DNA of 6,859 bases from NCBI GenBank assembly GCA_005881085.1, contig VBGU01000168.1:1-6859 (forward strand). The letters run 5' to 3'. Position 1 is the stretch's first letter, and each line of letters starts with the position of its first letter. Below, one piece after another: positions 1 through 6,422 of the stretch. Source of the stretch: Chloroflexota bacterium. Lineage in GTDB: Bacteria; Chloroflexota; Limnocylindria; P2-11E. The translations under genes were made by a program, and so were the position numbers. The notes beneath the pieces were generated by a model. The model saw only the letters and a list, made by a program, of their open reading frames with translations. It did not search any database and was not told the origin of the DNA.

Positions 1-1269
1 CTCTCCTACGCCGTCTACCACCCCGATCGTCTGGTGCGCGGAAAGCGAATGGCAGACCACCTCCGCATCGCGGTCTGTCTCTGGCACTCCTTCAACTGGC
101 CGGGCTCGGACGTCTTCGGGGTAGGGACGTTCGATCGTCCCTGGCTCGCCCCGGGCGTGGATCCGAAGACCGCCTCGCAGGCGAAGATCGATGCGGCGTT
201 CGAGTTCATCGACAAGCTTGGCGTTCCGTTCTTCGCGTTTCACGATCGAGATGTCGCGCCCGAGGGCCGAACCTACGCGGAGACCCGCGCGAACCTCGCC
301 TCGAGCGTGGATCGGATCGAAAAGCACATGGAGCGCACCGGAGCGCGGCTCCTCTGGGGCACGGCGAACCTGTTCAGTCACCCGCGCTACGCGGCGGGCG
401 CCGCGACGAATCCCGATCCCGAGGTGTTCGCGTACGCGGCCGCGCAGGTCAAGACGATGCTCGAGGTAACCCACCGCCTCAACGGAGCGAACTACGTCCT
501 GTGGGGCGGACGCGAGGGCTATGAGACGCTCCTCAATACCGATCTCGCTCGGGAAGAGGCACAGCTCGCGCGGTTCCTGGCGATGGTCGCGGAGCACAAG
601 CACCGGATCGGCTTCACCGGCACGCTCCTCATCGAGCCCAAGCCGCAGGAGCCGACGAAGCACCAGTACGACTACGACGCCGCCACCGTCATCGGTTTCC
701 TTCAGCGCCACGATCTCGCGGGTGAGTACCGCCTCAACCTCGAGGCGAACCACGCGACCCTCGCGGGTCACAGCTTTCATCACGAAGTCGCGAGCGCGAT
801 CGCACTCGGCGGCTTCGGCAGCATCGACGTCAACCGCGGCGACTACCAGAACGGTTGGGACACCGATCAGTTCCCGAATTCGGTCGACGAGCTGGCGCTC
901 GCGCTCCACGAAATCCTGGCCGCAGGCGGATTCACGACGGGTGGCTTCAACTTCGACGCGAAGCTCCGGCGGCAGAGCGTGAGCCGGACCGATCTCTTCC
1001 ATGCGCACATCGCCGGCATCGACACGCTACTCGCCGCCGCCGACATGGTCGAGCACGACACCCTCGCCGCGCCTCGAACGAAGCGCTACGCGGATTGGTC
1101 GAACGAGCTCGGGAGAGCCATCCTGTCGGGCTCCATGACGCTCGCCGACCTCGAGCGTCGGGTCGCGGCGGGCAAGATCGATCCGCGACCGAGATCTGGA
1201 GAGCAAGAGCTTCTCGAAGGCGCGGTCAACCGCCGGATCTGGGCCGTCGACCTGTCGCGAAAGCCTTAG
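1..1269 (+). CDS. xylA: Xylose isomerase, 5' end outside the window
   Basis: This enzyme interconverts D-xylose and D-xylulose in the cytoplasm, the first step of bacterial xylose catabolism. The reading frame is open from base 1. The GTG at 34 is only an internal Val, because the residues before it (LSYAVYHPDRLV) align with E. coli XylA. Visible numbering runs 20 behind E. coli, so about 20 N-terminal residues are missing and 422 are present. All key residues of the TIM-barrel active site are seen: catalytic His81 and Asp84 in FHDRD, metal ligands Glu212 (IEPKPQEPTKHQYD), Glu248 and His251 (EANHATLAGH), Asp276, Asp287 and Asp289 (GWDTDQFP), and Asp319 (FNFDAK). The motifs match the longer class II (E. 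coli-type) family rather than the Streptomyces type. The stop TAG overlaps the stop of the converging transporter ATPase. The neighbouring XylF-type importer supports xylose as the physiological substrate. The enzyme should be intact apart from the window edge. Confidence 0.97.
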   Translation, partial: LSYAVYHPDRLVRGKRMADHLRIAVCLWHSFNWPGSDVFGVGTFDRPWLAPGVDPKTASQAKIDAAFEFIDKLGVPFFAFHDRDVAPEGRTYAETRANLASSVDRIEKHMERTGARLLWGTANLFSHPRYAAGAATNPDPEVFAYAAAQVKTMLEVTHRLNGANYVLWGGREGYETLLNTDLAREEAQLARFLAMVAEHKHRIGFTGTLLIEPKPQEPTKHQYDYDAATVIGFLQRHDLAGEYRLNLEANHATLAGHSFHHEVASAIALGGFGSIDVNRGDYQNGWDTDQFPNSVDELALALHEILAAGGFTTGGFNFDAKLRRQSVSRTDLFHAHIAGIDTLLAAADMVEHDTLAAPRTKRYADWSNELGRAILSGSMTLADLERRVAAGKIDPRPRSGEQELLEGAVNRRIWAVDLSRKP

Positions 1270-2075
1270 CCGTGTAGCTCGGCGAGCTCCTGGCTGGTGA
1301 GCTTCGTCGGCGGCTTGCCGAGGATGATCATTCCGAGGACCTCATCGGTCGTCACGTCGGTCTTGTTGACGGTGCCGACGAGCCTGCCGTGGTACATGAC
1401 GCTTATCCGCTCGGACAGGTCGAACACGTCGTGGATGTCGTGGCTTACGAGAAAGATCCCGATCCCCTCGCTCTTGAGCTGCCGGATGAGGCTATGTACC
1501 TGTGCCGTCTCCGCGGGCCCAAGAGCGGCCGTCGGCTCGTCCATGATCAGGGCGCGCGCGTTGAAGTGGATCGCTCGGGCGATCGCGACCGCCTGGCGCT
1601 GACCTCCGGAGAGGCGGAGGACCGGCGTCTTGAAATTCTTGAAGTTCGGGTTGAGGCGACCGATGACTTTCCGCGTAGCCGATTCCATGGCCGCGTCGTT
1701 GAGGGAGCTGGACCCCATCAGCTCTCGACCGAGGAAGACATTCGCAGGCGCATCGAGATTGTCGGCCAGGGCCAAAGTCTGGTAGATCGTTTCGATCCCG
1801 AGCGCCTTCGCGTCGCGCGGGTTTGCGATCGCGACCGGCTGGCCGTTCACCAGGATCTGTCCCGAATCCGGAGGTCGCGCTCCCGATAGCGTCCGCATGA
1901 GCGTGGTCTTTCCGGCGCCGTTACCCCCGACGACCCCGACGACTTCGCCCGCATTGAGATCCATCGTGACTCCGGCGACGGCTCGGACACCGCCGAACGC
2001 GACGTGAATGTTCCGCAGCTCCACCAGCGGAACGCGCTGCACCTGCGGGCTCGGCGTCTCGACCGCGGCGATCAT
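1266..2075 (-). CDS. xylG: Xylose-type sugar ABC transporter ATP-binding protein, single domain
   Basis: This is the cytoplasmic ATPase that powers sugar import through the adjacent permease. The 269-residue protein holds one complete ABC domain: Walker A GGNGAGKT (50-57), Q-loop Gln99, signature LSGGQ (155-159), Walker B ALIMDE (175-180, catalytic Glu180) and H-loop His212. The stretch IYQTLALADNLD and FLGRE is typical of carbohydrate-uptake family 2 (FrcA/XylG-like) ATPases. E. coli XylG, RbsA and MglA are about 500 residues with two ABC domains. This one is half-size and ends naturally, so it presumably works as a homodimer. The ATG lies 5 nt after the permease stop. A TTG at 2084 is an alternative start: it overlaps that stop (TTGA) and has AGGAG (2095-2091) 6 nt upstream, against 15 nt for the ATG. 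Either start leaves the domain whole. The same frame stays open far upstream, but that part is out-of-frame permease. Xylose specificity is inferred from XylF and XylA next door. Confidence 0.93.
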   Translation of the reverse strand: MIAAVETPSPQVQRVPLVELRNIHVAFGGVRAVAGVTMDLNAGEVVGVVGGNGAGKTTLMRTLSGARPPDSGQILVNGQPVAIANPRDAKALGIETIYQTLALADNLDAPANVFLGRELMGSSSLNDAAMESATRKVIGRLNPNFKNFKTPVLRLSGGQRQAVAIARAIHFNARALIMDEPTAALGPAETAQVHSLIRQLKSEGIGIFLVSHDIHDVFDLSERISVMYHGRLVGTVNKTDVTTDEVLGMIILGKPPTKLTSQELAELHG

Positions 2076-2080
2076 CGCGC

Positions 2081-3442
2081 TCAACTCACTCTCCTGCGCA
2101 CGAGCGCGTCGAGGCCGACCGCCGCGACGAGGACGATGCCGACGACGATGTCCTGAGTCGGCGAGTCGACGAGCAGAAGCACCATGCCTGAGCGTAGCGA
2201 TTGCATCACGACCGCACCGAGGATCGCGCCGGGGACCGTCCCGATGCCCCCGGAGAACGACGTACCACCGATGACCGCGGCCGAGATCACGTCGAGCTCG
2301 TTCTGGACGCCGAGGCTCGTCACCGCGGCGTCGAGACGAGCGGTTTGCACCGCGGCGCTGACCGCGGCGAGGCTTCCCATGAGCGCGAACGTGAGCATGA
2401 TCGTGCGCCGCACGTTGATGCCGGCGAGCGCTGCCGCCTCGGGGTTGCCGCCGATCGCGTAGACATACCGTCCGAAACGCCGGCGCGTTCCGAGAAAGGT
2501 CACGACGAGCGTGACGATCAGCATGATCACGACCGGGAACGCGACTCCGGTCGGAATACCGCCTGGCGGCACAGGGATGCCACGCTCCTGCGCGACCTGC
2601 TGCGCCACATTGATCGGGAGCGGGTAGCTGTTGGCGACCCACACGGTTCCGAGCACGACGCCGCAGGCGACCACCCCGACGAGGACCTCGGCCCACATCG
2701 GCCGGACCGGAAAGCCGTAGCGCCGCTTGCGGCGGCGAGACGCGATCATCAAAAGGACGATCGCCACACAGATGACGACGCCCAGAGCCCAGCTCGGCCA
2801 CTCCCCGAGGGCGCCGACGCGCGTGCCGACGGTACCGCCCCCGAGCATTTGGAAGGTCGTGTCGAGCGGCGCGATCGTCTGGCCCTGTGCGTAGCGAAAG
2901 ATGAGACCGCGCCAGATCAAGAGTCCGCCGAGCGTGACGATGAACGAGGGGACGCCGCCGAACGCGACGATGAAGCCCTGCAGTCCCCCGACCACGGCTC
3001 CGAGCGCGATCCCCGCGACCAGCGCGACGATCCATGTGTACGGCTGCTCGAGTCCGAGTCCAAGACTCTGCGGGATCCACACCGCCTGGACCATCGCCAT
3101 CGTGTATCCGAGAAAACCAAGCATCGATCCGACCGAGAGATCGATGTTGCGGGACACGATGATCAGGACCATCCCCGTGGCCATGATCCCGATCGAGGCG
3201 CTCTGGACCGATAGGTTCCAGAGGTTGCGCGGGCTGAGGAACGTTCCGCCCGACACGATGTCGAAGGCGATCCAGATGACGGCGAGCGCCCCGACCATGC
3301 CGAGCATGCGCGTGTCGACCTCGAGCGGACGCAGCACGGCCGACACGGGTGCGAACGCGGAACGGACCACTTCGACGAAAGAACGGATCGGCGCGGCGGG
3401 TTGGCCCTCTTTGGTCACCTCGCCGGGAACTGAGACTCCCAT
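2081..3442 (-). CDS. xylH: Xylose-type sugar ABC transporter permease
   Basis: This is the integral-membrane channel subunit of the importer, BPD_transp_2 family (RbsC/XylH/FrcB type), 453 residues. After a polar N-terminus of about 45 residues there are roughly ten hydrophobic segments. The clearest lie near 46-66, 80-97, 104-122, 137-160, 165-183, 217-235, 252-270, 299-317, 346-366 and 403-425. Family landmarks are visible: SRNIDLSVGS (97-106), the cytoplasmic coupling region GGNPEAAALAGI (331-342), and AAVIGGTSFSGGIGTVPGA (388-406). The extra segment 236-298, with RRRKRRYGFPVRPMWAE and a loop before the next membrane span, makes it longer than E. coli XylH (about 393). From memory this region also occurs in longer XylH proteins of other high-GC bacteria, so it is probably not an insertion. 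Two upstream Shine-Dalgarno options exist for the ATG: GGAGG 16 nt away, which is long, or AAGG 10 nt away. The stop almost abuts or overlaps the ATPase start, pointing to translational coupling. Confidence 0.94.
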   Translation of the reverse strand: MGVSVPGEVTKEGQPAAPIRSFVEVVRSAFAPVSAVLRPLEVDTRMLGMVGALAVIWIAFDIVSGGTFLSPRNLWNLSVQSASIGIMATGMVLIIVSRNIDLSVGSMLGFLGYTMAMVQAVWIPQSLGLGLEQPYTWIVALVAGIALGAVVGGLQGFIVAFGGVPSFIVTLGGLLIWRGLIFRYAQGQTIAPLDTTFQMLGGGTVGTRVGALGEWPSWALGVVICVAIVLLMIASRRRKRRYGFPVRPMWAEVLVGVVACGVVLGTVWVANSYPLPINVAQQVAQERGIPVPPGGIPTGVAFPVVIMLIVTLVVTFLGTRRRFGRYVYAIGGNPEAAALAGINVRRTIMLTFALMGSLAAVSAAVQTARLDAAVTSLGVQNELDVISAAVIGGTSFSGGIGTVPGAILGAVVMQSLRSGMVLLLVDSPTQDIVVGIVLVAAVGLDALVRRRVS

Positions 3443-3483
3443 CAGCTCGTTGCCTTGACCTCCGTTACTCCCCCGATAAAGAT

Positions 3484-3517
3484 GCGCCCCGCCCCCGCGT
3501 TAGCGAGGGCGGGGCGC
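3484..3517 (-). terminator. GC-rich hairpin between xylF and xylH (attenuator or mRNA-stabilising stem)
   Basis: A perfect 11-bp inverted repeat (arms 3484-3494 and 3507-3517) is extended inside by 3 more pairs after one mismatch, leaving a 4-base loop. It lies 26 bases after the xylF stop and 41 bases before the xylH start, inside the operon. Read leftwards (operon direction) it is followed by ATCTTTATC, a weak U-rich stretch. Read rightwards it is followed by only TTT. It therefore fits a leaky terminator or a 3' stabiliser that lets the binding-protein message outnumber the permease message, as is common in binding-protein-dependent transport operons. The hairpin is seen directly; its role is inferred. 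Confidence 0.7.
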
Positions 3518-3542
3518 TTTCGTCACGCGAGTCGCGAATGAA

Positions 3543-4646
3543 TCAACCGCAGGCGGTGACCTTACCGGCAGCCACGCCCTGGCACAGATCGGCCTTGGTG
3601 ATCCAGCCAGCGGTCAGCACGTCGTTCAGATTCGCGGTGGTGATCGGGTTCGGGGTCAGAAGGATCGAGCTCAGGCTGTTATTACCTGGAGTCGTGAACT
3701 TGGCCGTGCCCGTCACCTTGCTCGGGTCGGAGTTCTTGCAGAGCTGCATCGCAGCTTCGCCCGCGGTCTTGCCGAGCAGGCGCGCGTCCTTCCACACGTC
3801 GACGGTCTGCGTACCAAGGGCCACACGGTTCAGGGCGGCCTTGTCGCCGTCCTGGCCCGACACCGGCACCTTGCCTGCGAGGCCTTGCGCGGTCAGCGCC
3901 GCGATCACGCCGCCGGCCATGCCGTCGTTCTCCGAGAGAACCGCGTCGACCTTGTTCTGGTTCTGCGTGAGGATCTGCTCCATGTTGGTCTGCGCCTTCG
4001 CTGGGTCCCAGTTGTCGGTGTAGACCTCACCGACGATCTTGATGTCGCCTGCCTTCACGGCGGTTCCTATGACCTGCTCCATACCGCTGCGCAGGAAGTC
4101 GGCGTTCGCGTCGGCCTTGTTGCCCTTGATGATCGCGTAGTTCCCCTTCGGCTTCGCGGCGAAGACGGCCTGCGCCTCGAGCTTGCCGACGAGGACGTTG
4201 TCGAAGGTGATGTAGAGAGCCTTCGGGTCCTCGATGAGGCGGTCGTACGCGATGACCGGAACGCCGTTCTGGATCGACTTGGCGACGGACGGCTTAATCG
4301 CCGTGCCGTCCTGCGCGAGGATGATCAGAACCTTTGCGCCTTGCGAGATCAGGTTGTCGACGTTACTGGCCTGGGTCTCTGCCGACGATTTCGCGTCATT
4401 GGAAACGTACTTGCCGCCACCGGCCGCGATCGCGGCCTTGATCGCGGGCTCATCCCACTTGGCCCACCGCTCTTCCTGATAGTTGTTCCACGACACTCCG
4501 ACCGTGCACGCCGCGGCTGCGGTGGGTGCAGCTGAAGTGGCCACAGCAACCGTTGGGCTGCTACTGCCACCACTTCCAGTACCTCCGCCACAAGCCGAGA
4601 CGAGCAAAGTGAGCCCGACCGCGAGCACTGCTAAGCGTCTATTCAC
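3543..4646 (-). CDS. xylF: Xylose-binding lipoprotein of ABC transporter
   Basis: This extracytoplasmic sugar receptor delivers xylose to XylH/XylG. It has 367 residues and starts at GTG, preceded by a purine-rich GGGGGAAGGAAA with AAGGA 4 nt from the start. The N-terminus is a lipoprotein signal: MNRR, a hydrophobic run 5-16, and lipobox VSAC with Cys19 as the lipidation site. A flexible Gly/Ser and Ala/Pro/Thr linker (20-46) follows. The rest is a periplasmic-binding-protein type 1 fold (Peripla_BP_4) closely resembling E. coli XylF. Equivalents of its known xylose contacts are seen: Arg60 in ERW, Asp135 and Arg136 in AYDR, the Asp179/Asn181 region, Trp213, Asn240 in SEND, Asp266 in GQDGD, and Lys286. 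Beyond Cys19 it has Cys47, Cys303, Cys355 and Cys366, which could form disulfides outside the cell. It is the first gene of the importer operon. A candidate operator lies 19-41 nt upstream of its start. Xylose specificity is well supported by the conserved pocket. Confidence 0.95.
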   Translation of the reverse strand: MNRRLAVLAVGLTLLVSACGGGTGSGGSSSPTVAVATSAAPTAAAACTVGVSWNNYQEERWAKWDEPAIKAAIAAGGGKYVSNDAKSSAETQASNVDNLISQGAKVLIILAQDGTAIKPSVAKSIQNGVPVIAYDRLIEDPKALYITFDNVLVGKLEAQAVFAAKPKGNYAIIKGNKADANADFLRSGMEQVIGTAVKAGDIKIVGEVYTDNWDPAKAQTNMEQILTQNQNKVDAVLSENDGMAGGVIAALTAQGLAGKVPVSGQDGDKAALNRVALGTQTVDVWKDARLLGKTAGEAAMQLCKNSDPSKVTGTAKFTTPGNNSLSSILLTPNPITTANLNDVLTAGWITKADLCQGVAAGKVTACG

Positions 4647-4664
4647 GATTTCCTTCCCCCTGAG

Positions 4665-4687
4665 CGCTCTCCGTTGAACGGAGGGCG
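4665..4687. promoter_or_regulatory. Palindrome upstream of xylF, candidate operator or leader hairpin
   Basis: The core CTCCGTTGAACGGAG (4669-4683) is a perfect palindrome of 7-nt arms around one central base. It extends outward to 11-nt arms with a single G/T mismatch (4665-4687). It sits between the xylF ribosome-binding site and a weak possible promoter, so a repressor bound here could block initiation or early elongation. LacI- and ROK-family sugar regulators use palindromes in such positions, but I do not recognise this one as a known XylR site. In RNA it could instead fold as a short leader stem. The repeat is seen; the function is inferred. Confidence 0.45.
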
Positions 4688-4693
4688 AGTGTC

Positions 4694-4721
4694 ACGCTAG
4701 CACCACGCTCCCCGACTTTCG
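4694..4721 (-). promoter_or_regulatory. Weak possible promoter for xylFHG
   Basis: On the minus strand TCGAAA (4 of 6 to the -35 consensus, near 4721-4716) is followed after 17 nt by TAGCGT (4699-4694, 3 of 6 to the -10 consensus). Transcription would begin near 4687, at the edge of the palindrome. The match is poor and rests mainly on spacing and position. The whole 122-base divergent region (4647-4768) must hold start signals for both xylF and the plus-strand gene at 4769. For the latter I saw only a poor TTGAAC/TAGCAC pair on the plus strand and no clear ribosome-binding site. Confidence 0.2.
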
Positions 4722-4768
4722 AGTGGTCAGACCGCGACGTCGGGGCGCGTTCGCGCGACCATCTCGGG

Positions 4769-6415
4769 GTGGGACTCCGCGCCGTCGCCCTCGCAGCCGT
4801 CGCGGTCGTCTGTGCCGCGATCGTCCCGGATGTCCCGACCGGCGCACTCTCGAGCGGTGCCGTAGCCCTCGGCGCACCGCGCTTTGTCGAGGAGACCGCC
4901 AGCGCGGGCGTGGACCACATCTACAACGGCGGCTTCGAATACGCGGTCGGCGGCGGGTTAGCTGTGTTCGATTGCAACGGTGACGGGAAGCCTGACCTTT
5001 ATCTAGGGGGTGGGGGCGATTCCGCAGCCCTCTACCGGAATGACAGCCCGACCGGCGGGGCCCTCCGCTTCATGAAGATGCGCGATCCCGCGACGGACCT
5101 TGCGGGCGTAAACGGGGCCTACCCGATCGACATCGATGGCGATGGGGTGACTGACCTCGTCGTGCTCCGGAACACCGAGAACATCCTCCTTCGTGGCCTC
5201 GGTAGCTGCCGGTTCGAGCGCGCGAACGAGCGGTGGGGATTCGACGGCGGGTCGTCTGCCACGACGGCGTTCAGCGCGACGTGGGAGGCAACCGAAAGCC
5301 TGCCGACGCTGGCGTTCGGGAGGTACGTCAACCCGGCCAGCAACGACCCGCATCGTCTGTGCTTCGACAACGAGCTGGTCCGGCCCGCGACGGCTTCCGG
5401 TTTCGGCCGGCCGATACCGCTGAAGCCGAGCTGGTGCGCGCTCTCGATGCTCTTCAGCGACTGGAGTCGGTCCGGCCGAATCGATCTTCGAGTGAGCAAC
5501 GACCAGCACTATTACCTGCCGACCGAGGGTCAGGAGCAGCTCTGGCGCGTCGTCCCGCGCGAGCCGCCGTCGCTGTACACGGCGGACGATGGATGGGTGA
5601 CGGTACAGATACAGGGGATGGGCATCGCGAGCTACGACCTTACCGGCGACGGTTATCCGGAGGTGTTTCTCACGAGCCAAGCCGACAATCGACTGCAGAC
5701 TCTCACGCTGGGTCCGTCCAAGCCGACCTATCGCGACATCAGCCTCCGGCGCGGGGTGAACGCGGCCCAGCCATTCACCGGCGGCGATACGCGGCCATCG
5801 ACGGCGTGGCACGACGAGTTCGCGGACGTGAACAACGACGGCTTCGTCGATCTCTTCATATCGAAGGGCAACGTCACCGACCAGATCGAGTACGCGCAGA
5901 AGGACCCGAGCGACCTTCTCATCGGACAGCAGGACGGAACATTTCACGAGGCCGCCGACGCGGCCGGCATCGTCACGTTCGATCGAGGGCGAGGGGCGGC
6001 GCTCGCCGACTTCAACCTCGATGGGATGCTCGACCTCGTTGAGGTCAACTACGGCGCGCCGGTGCGGATCTGGCGCAACGTCGGTGCCGGCGACGCGTCG
6101 CATCCTCGCGCGATGGGCAACTGGCTCGCGTTGAGCGTCGTGCAGACCGGGCCGAACGCGAACGCGATCGGCGCCTGGGCTGAGGTCCGCGTCGGCGATC
6201 GGATCGCGCGACGCGAGCTCACGATCGGCGGAGGCCACGCCGGAGGACAGCTCGGCTGGATCCATTTCGGCCTCGGCGATGCGACTCGCGCGGACGTCCG
6301 CGTTCTGTGGCCGGGAGGCGAGACCGGCCCGTGGCTCCACGTCACCGCGAACGAGTTCACGGTCGTGAAGAGAGGCGTCGCCGAGGCACGCCGATGGTCG
6401 CCGAGCGGAAGCTGA
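4769..6415 (+). CDS. Secreted CRTAC1-type protein with FG-GAP/VCBS repeats and ASPIC/UnbV domain
   Basis: This exported protein of unknown substrate is probably a calcium-stabilised beta-propeller. It has 548 residues. GTG is the only usable start seen: it has no clear Shine-Dalgarno, but a hydrophobic signal segment (4-20) follows at once. The Cys15 context (AVVC) is not a proper lipobox, so secretion or a membrane anchor is more likely than lipidation. Calcium-loop repeats of the form D-x-[ND]-x-D-G-x-x-D occur at 68-76 (DCNGDGKPD), 121-129 (DIDGDGVTD), 290-298 (DLTGDGYPE), 353-361 (DVNNDGFVD) and 414-422 (DFNLDGMLD). A degenerate one lies at 231-239. The C-terminal region 451-535 (NWLALSV, GAWAEVRVGD, HFGLGD, VLWPGG) matches the ASPIC/UnbV domain, which closes CRTAC1-family proteins. 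The family is found in many bacteria and its biochemical role is mostly unknown. It is divergent from xylF and followed within a few bases by a second exported-protein gene, so a shared function with that gene is likelier than with xylose use. Confidence 0.88.
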   Translation: MGLRAVALAAVAVVCAAIVPDVPTGALSSGAVALGAPRFVEETASAGVDHIYNGGFEYAVGGGLAVFDCNGDGKPDLYLGGGGDSAALYRNDSPTGGALRFMKMRDPATDLAGVNGAYPIDIDGDGVTDLVVLRNTENILLRGLGSCRFERANERWGFDGGSSATTAFSATWEATESLPTLAFGRYVNPASNDPHRLCFDNELVRPATASGFGRPIPLKPSWCALSMLFSDWSRSGRIDLRVSNDQHYYLPTEGQEQLWRVVPREPPSLYTADDGWVTVQIQGMGIASYDLTGDGYPEVFLTSQADNRLQTLTLGPSKPTYRDISLRRGVNAAQPFTGGDTRPSTAWHDEFADVNNDGFVDLFISKGNVTDQIEYAQKDPSDLLIGQQDGTFHEAADAAGIVTFDRGRGAALADFNLDGMLDLVEVNYGAPVRIWRNVGAGDASHPRAMGNWLALSVVQTGPNANAIGAWAEVRVGDRIARRELTIGGGHAGGQLGWIHFGLGDATRADVRVLWPGGETGPWLHVTANEFTVVKRGVAEARRWSPSGS

Positions 6416-6422
6416 CATAGTT

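Noticed and set aside
1266..3080. A continuous 604-codon minus-strand frame that could be read as a permease-ATPase fusion
   Set aside because: Only the last 269 codons encode the ATPase. The preceding part is Arg-rich, low-complexity translation of the permease gene in the wrong frame, and the true permease runs in another frame with full family motifs.
2201..3214. A 337-codon plus-strand open frame opposite the permease
   Set aside because: The translation is a repetitive Asp/Arg/His-rich string, typical of the antisense of a GC-rich membrane protein gene, and has no plausible fold or start signal.
3885..4535. A 216-codon plus-strand open frame opposite xylF
   Set aside because: It is Leu/Arg/Val/Asp-rich with no motif, and the minus-strand XylF frame is unambiguous.
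4745..4756. Short palindrome GCGCGTTCGCGC before the GTG at 4769
   Set aside because: Arms of 5 nt made of alternating G and C are expected by chance at this base composition, and nothing else supports a regulatory role.
4983..6034. Recurring GAC/GGC-rich segments in the CRTAC1-type gene that look like DNA repeats
   Set aside because: They are diverged copies of the protein-level calcium-loop motif within FG-GAP/VCBS repeats, not a nucleotide repeat array.
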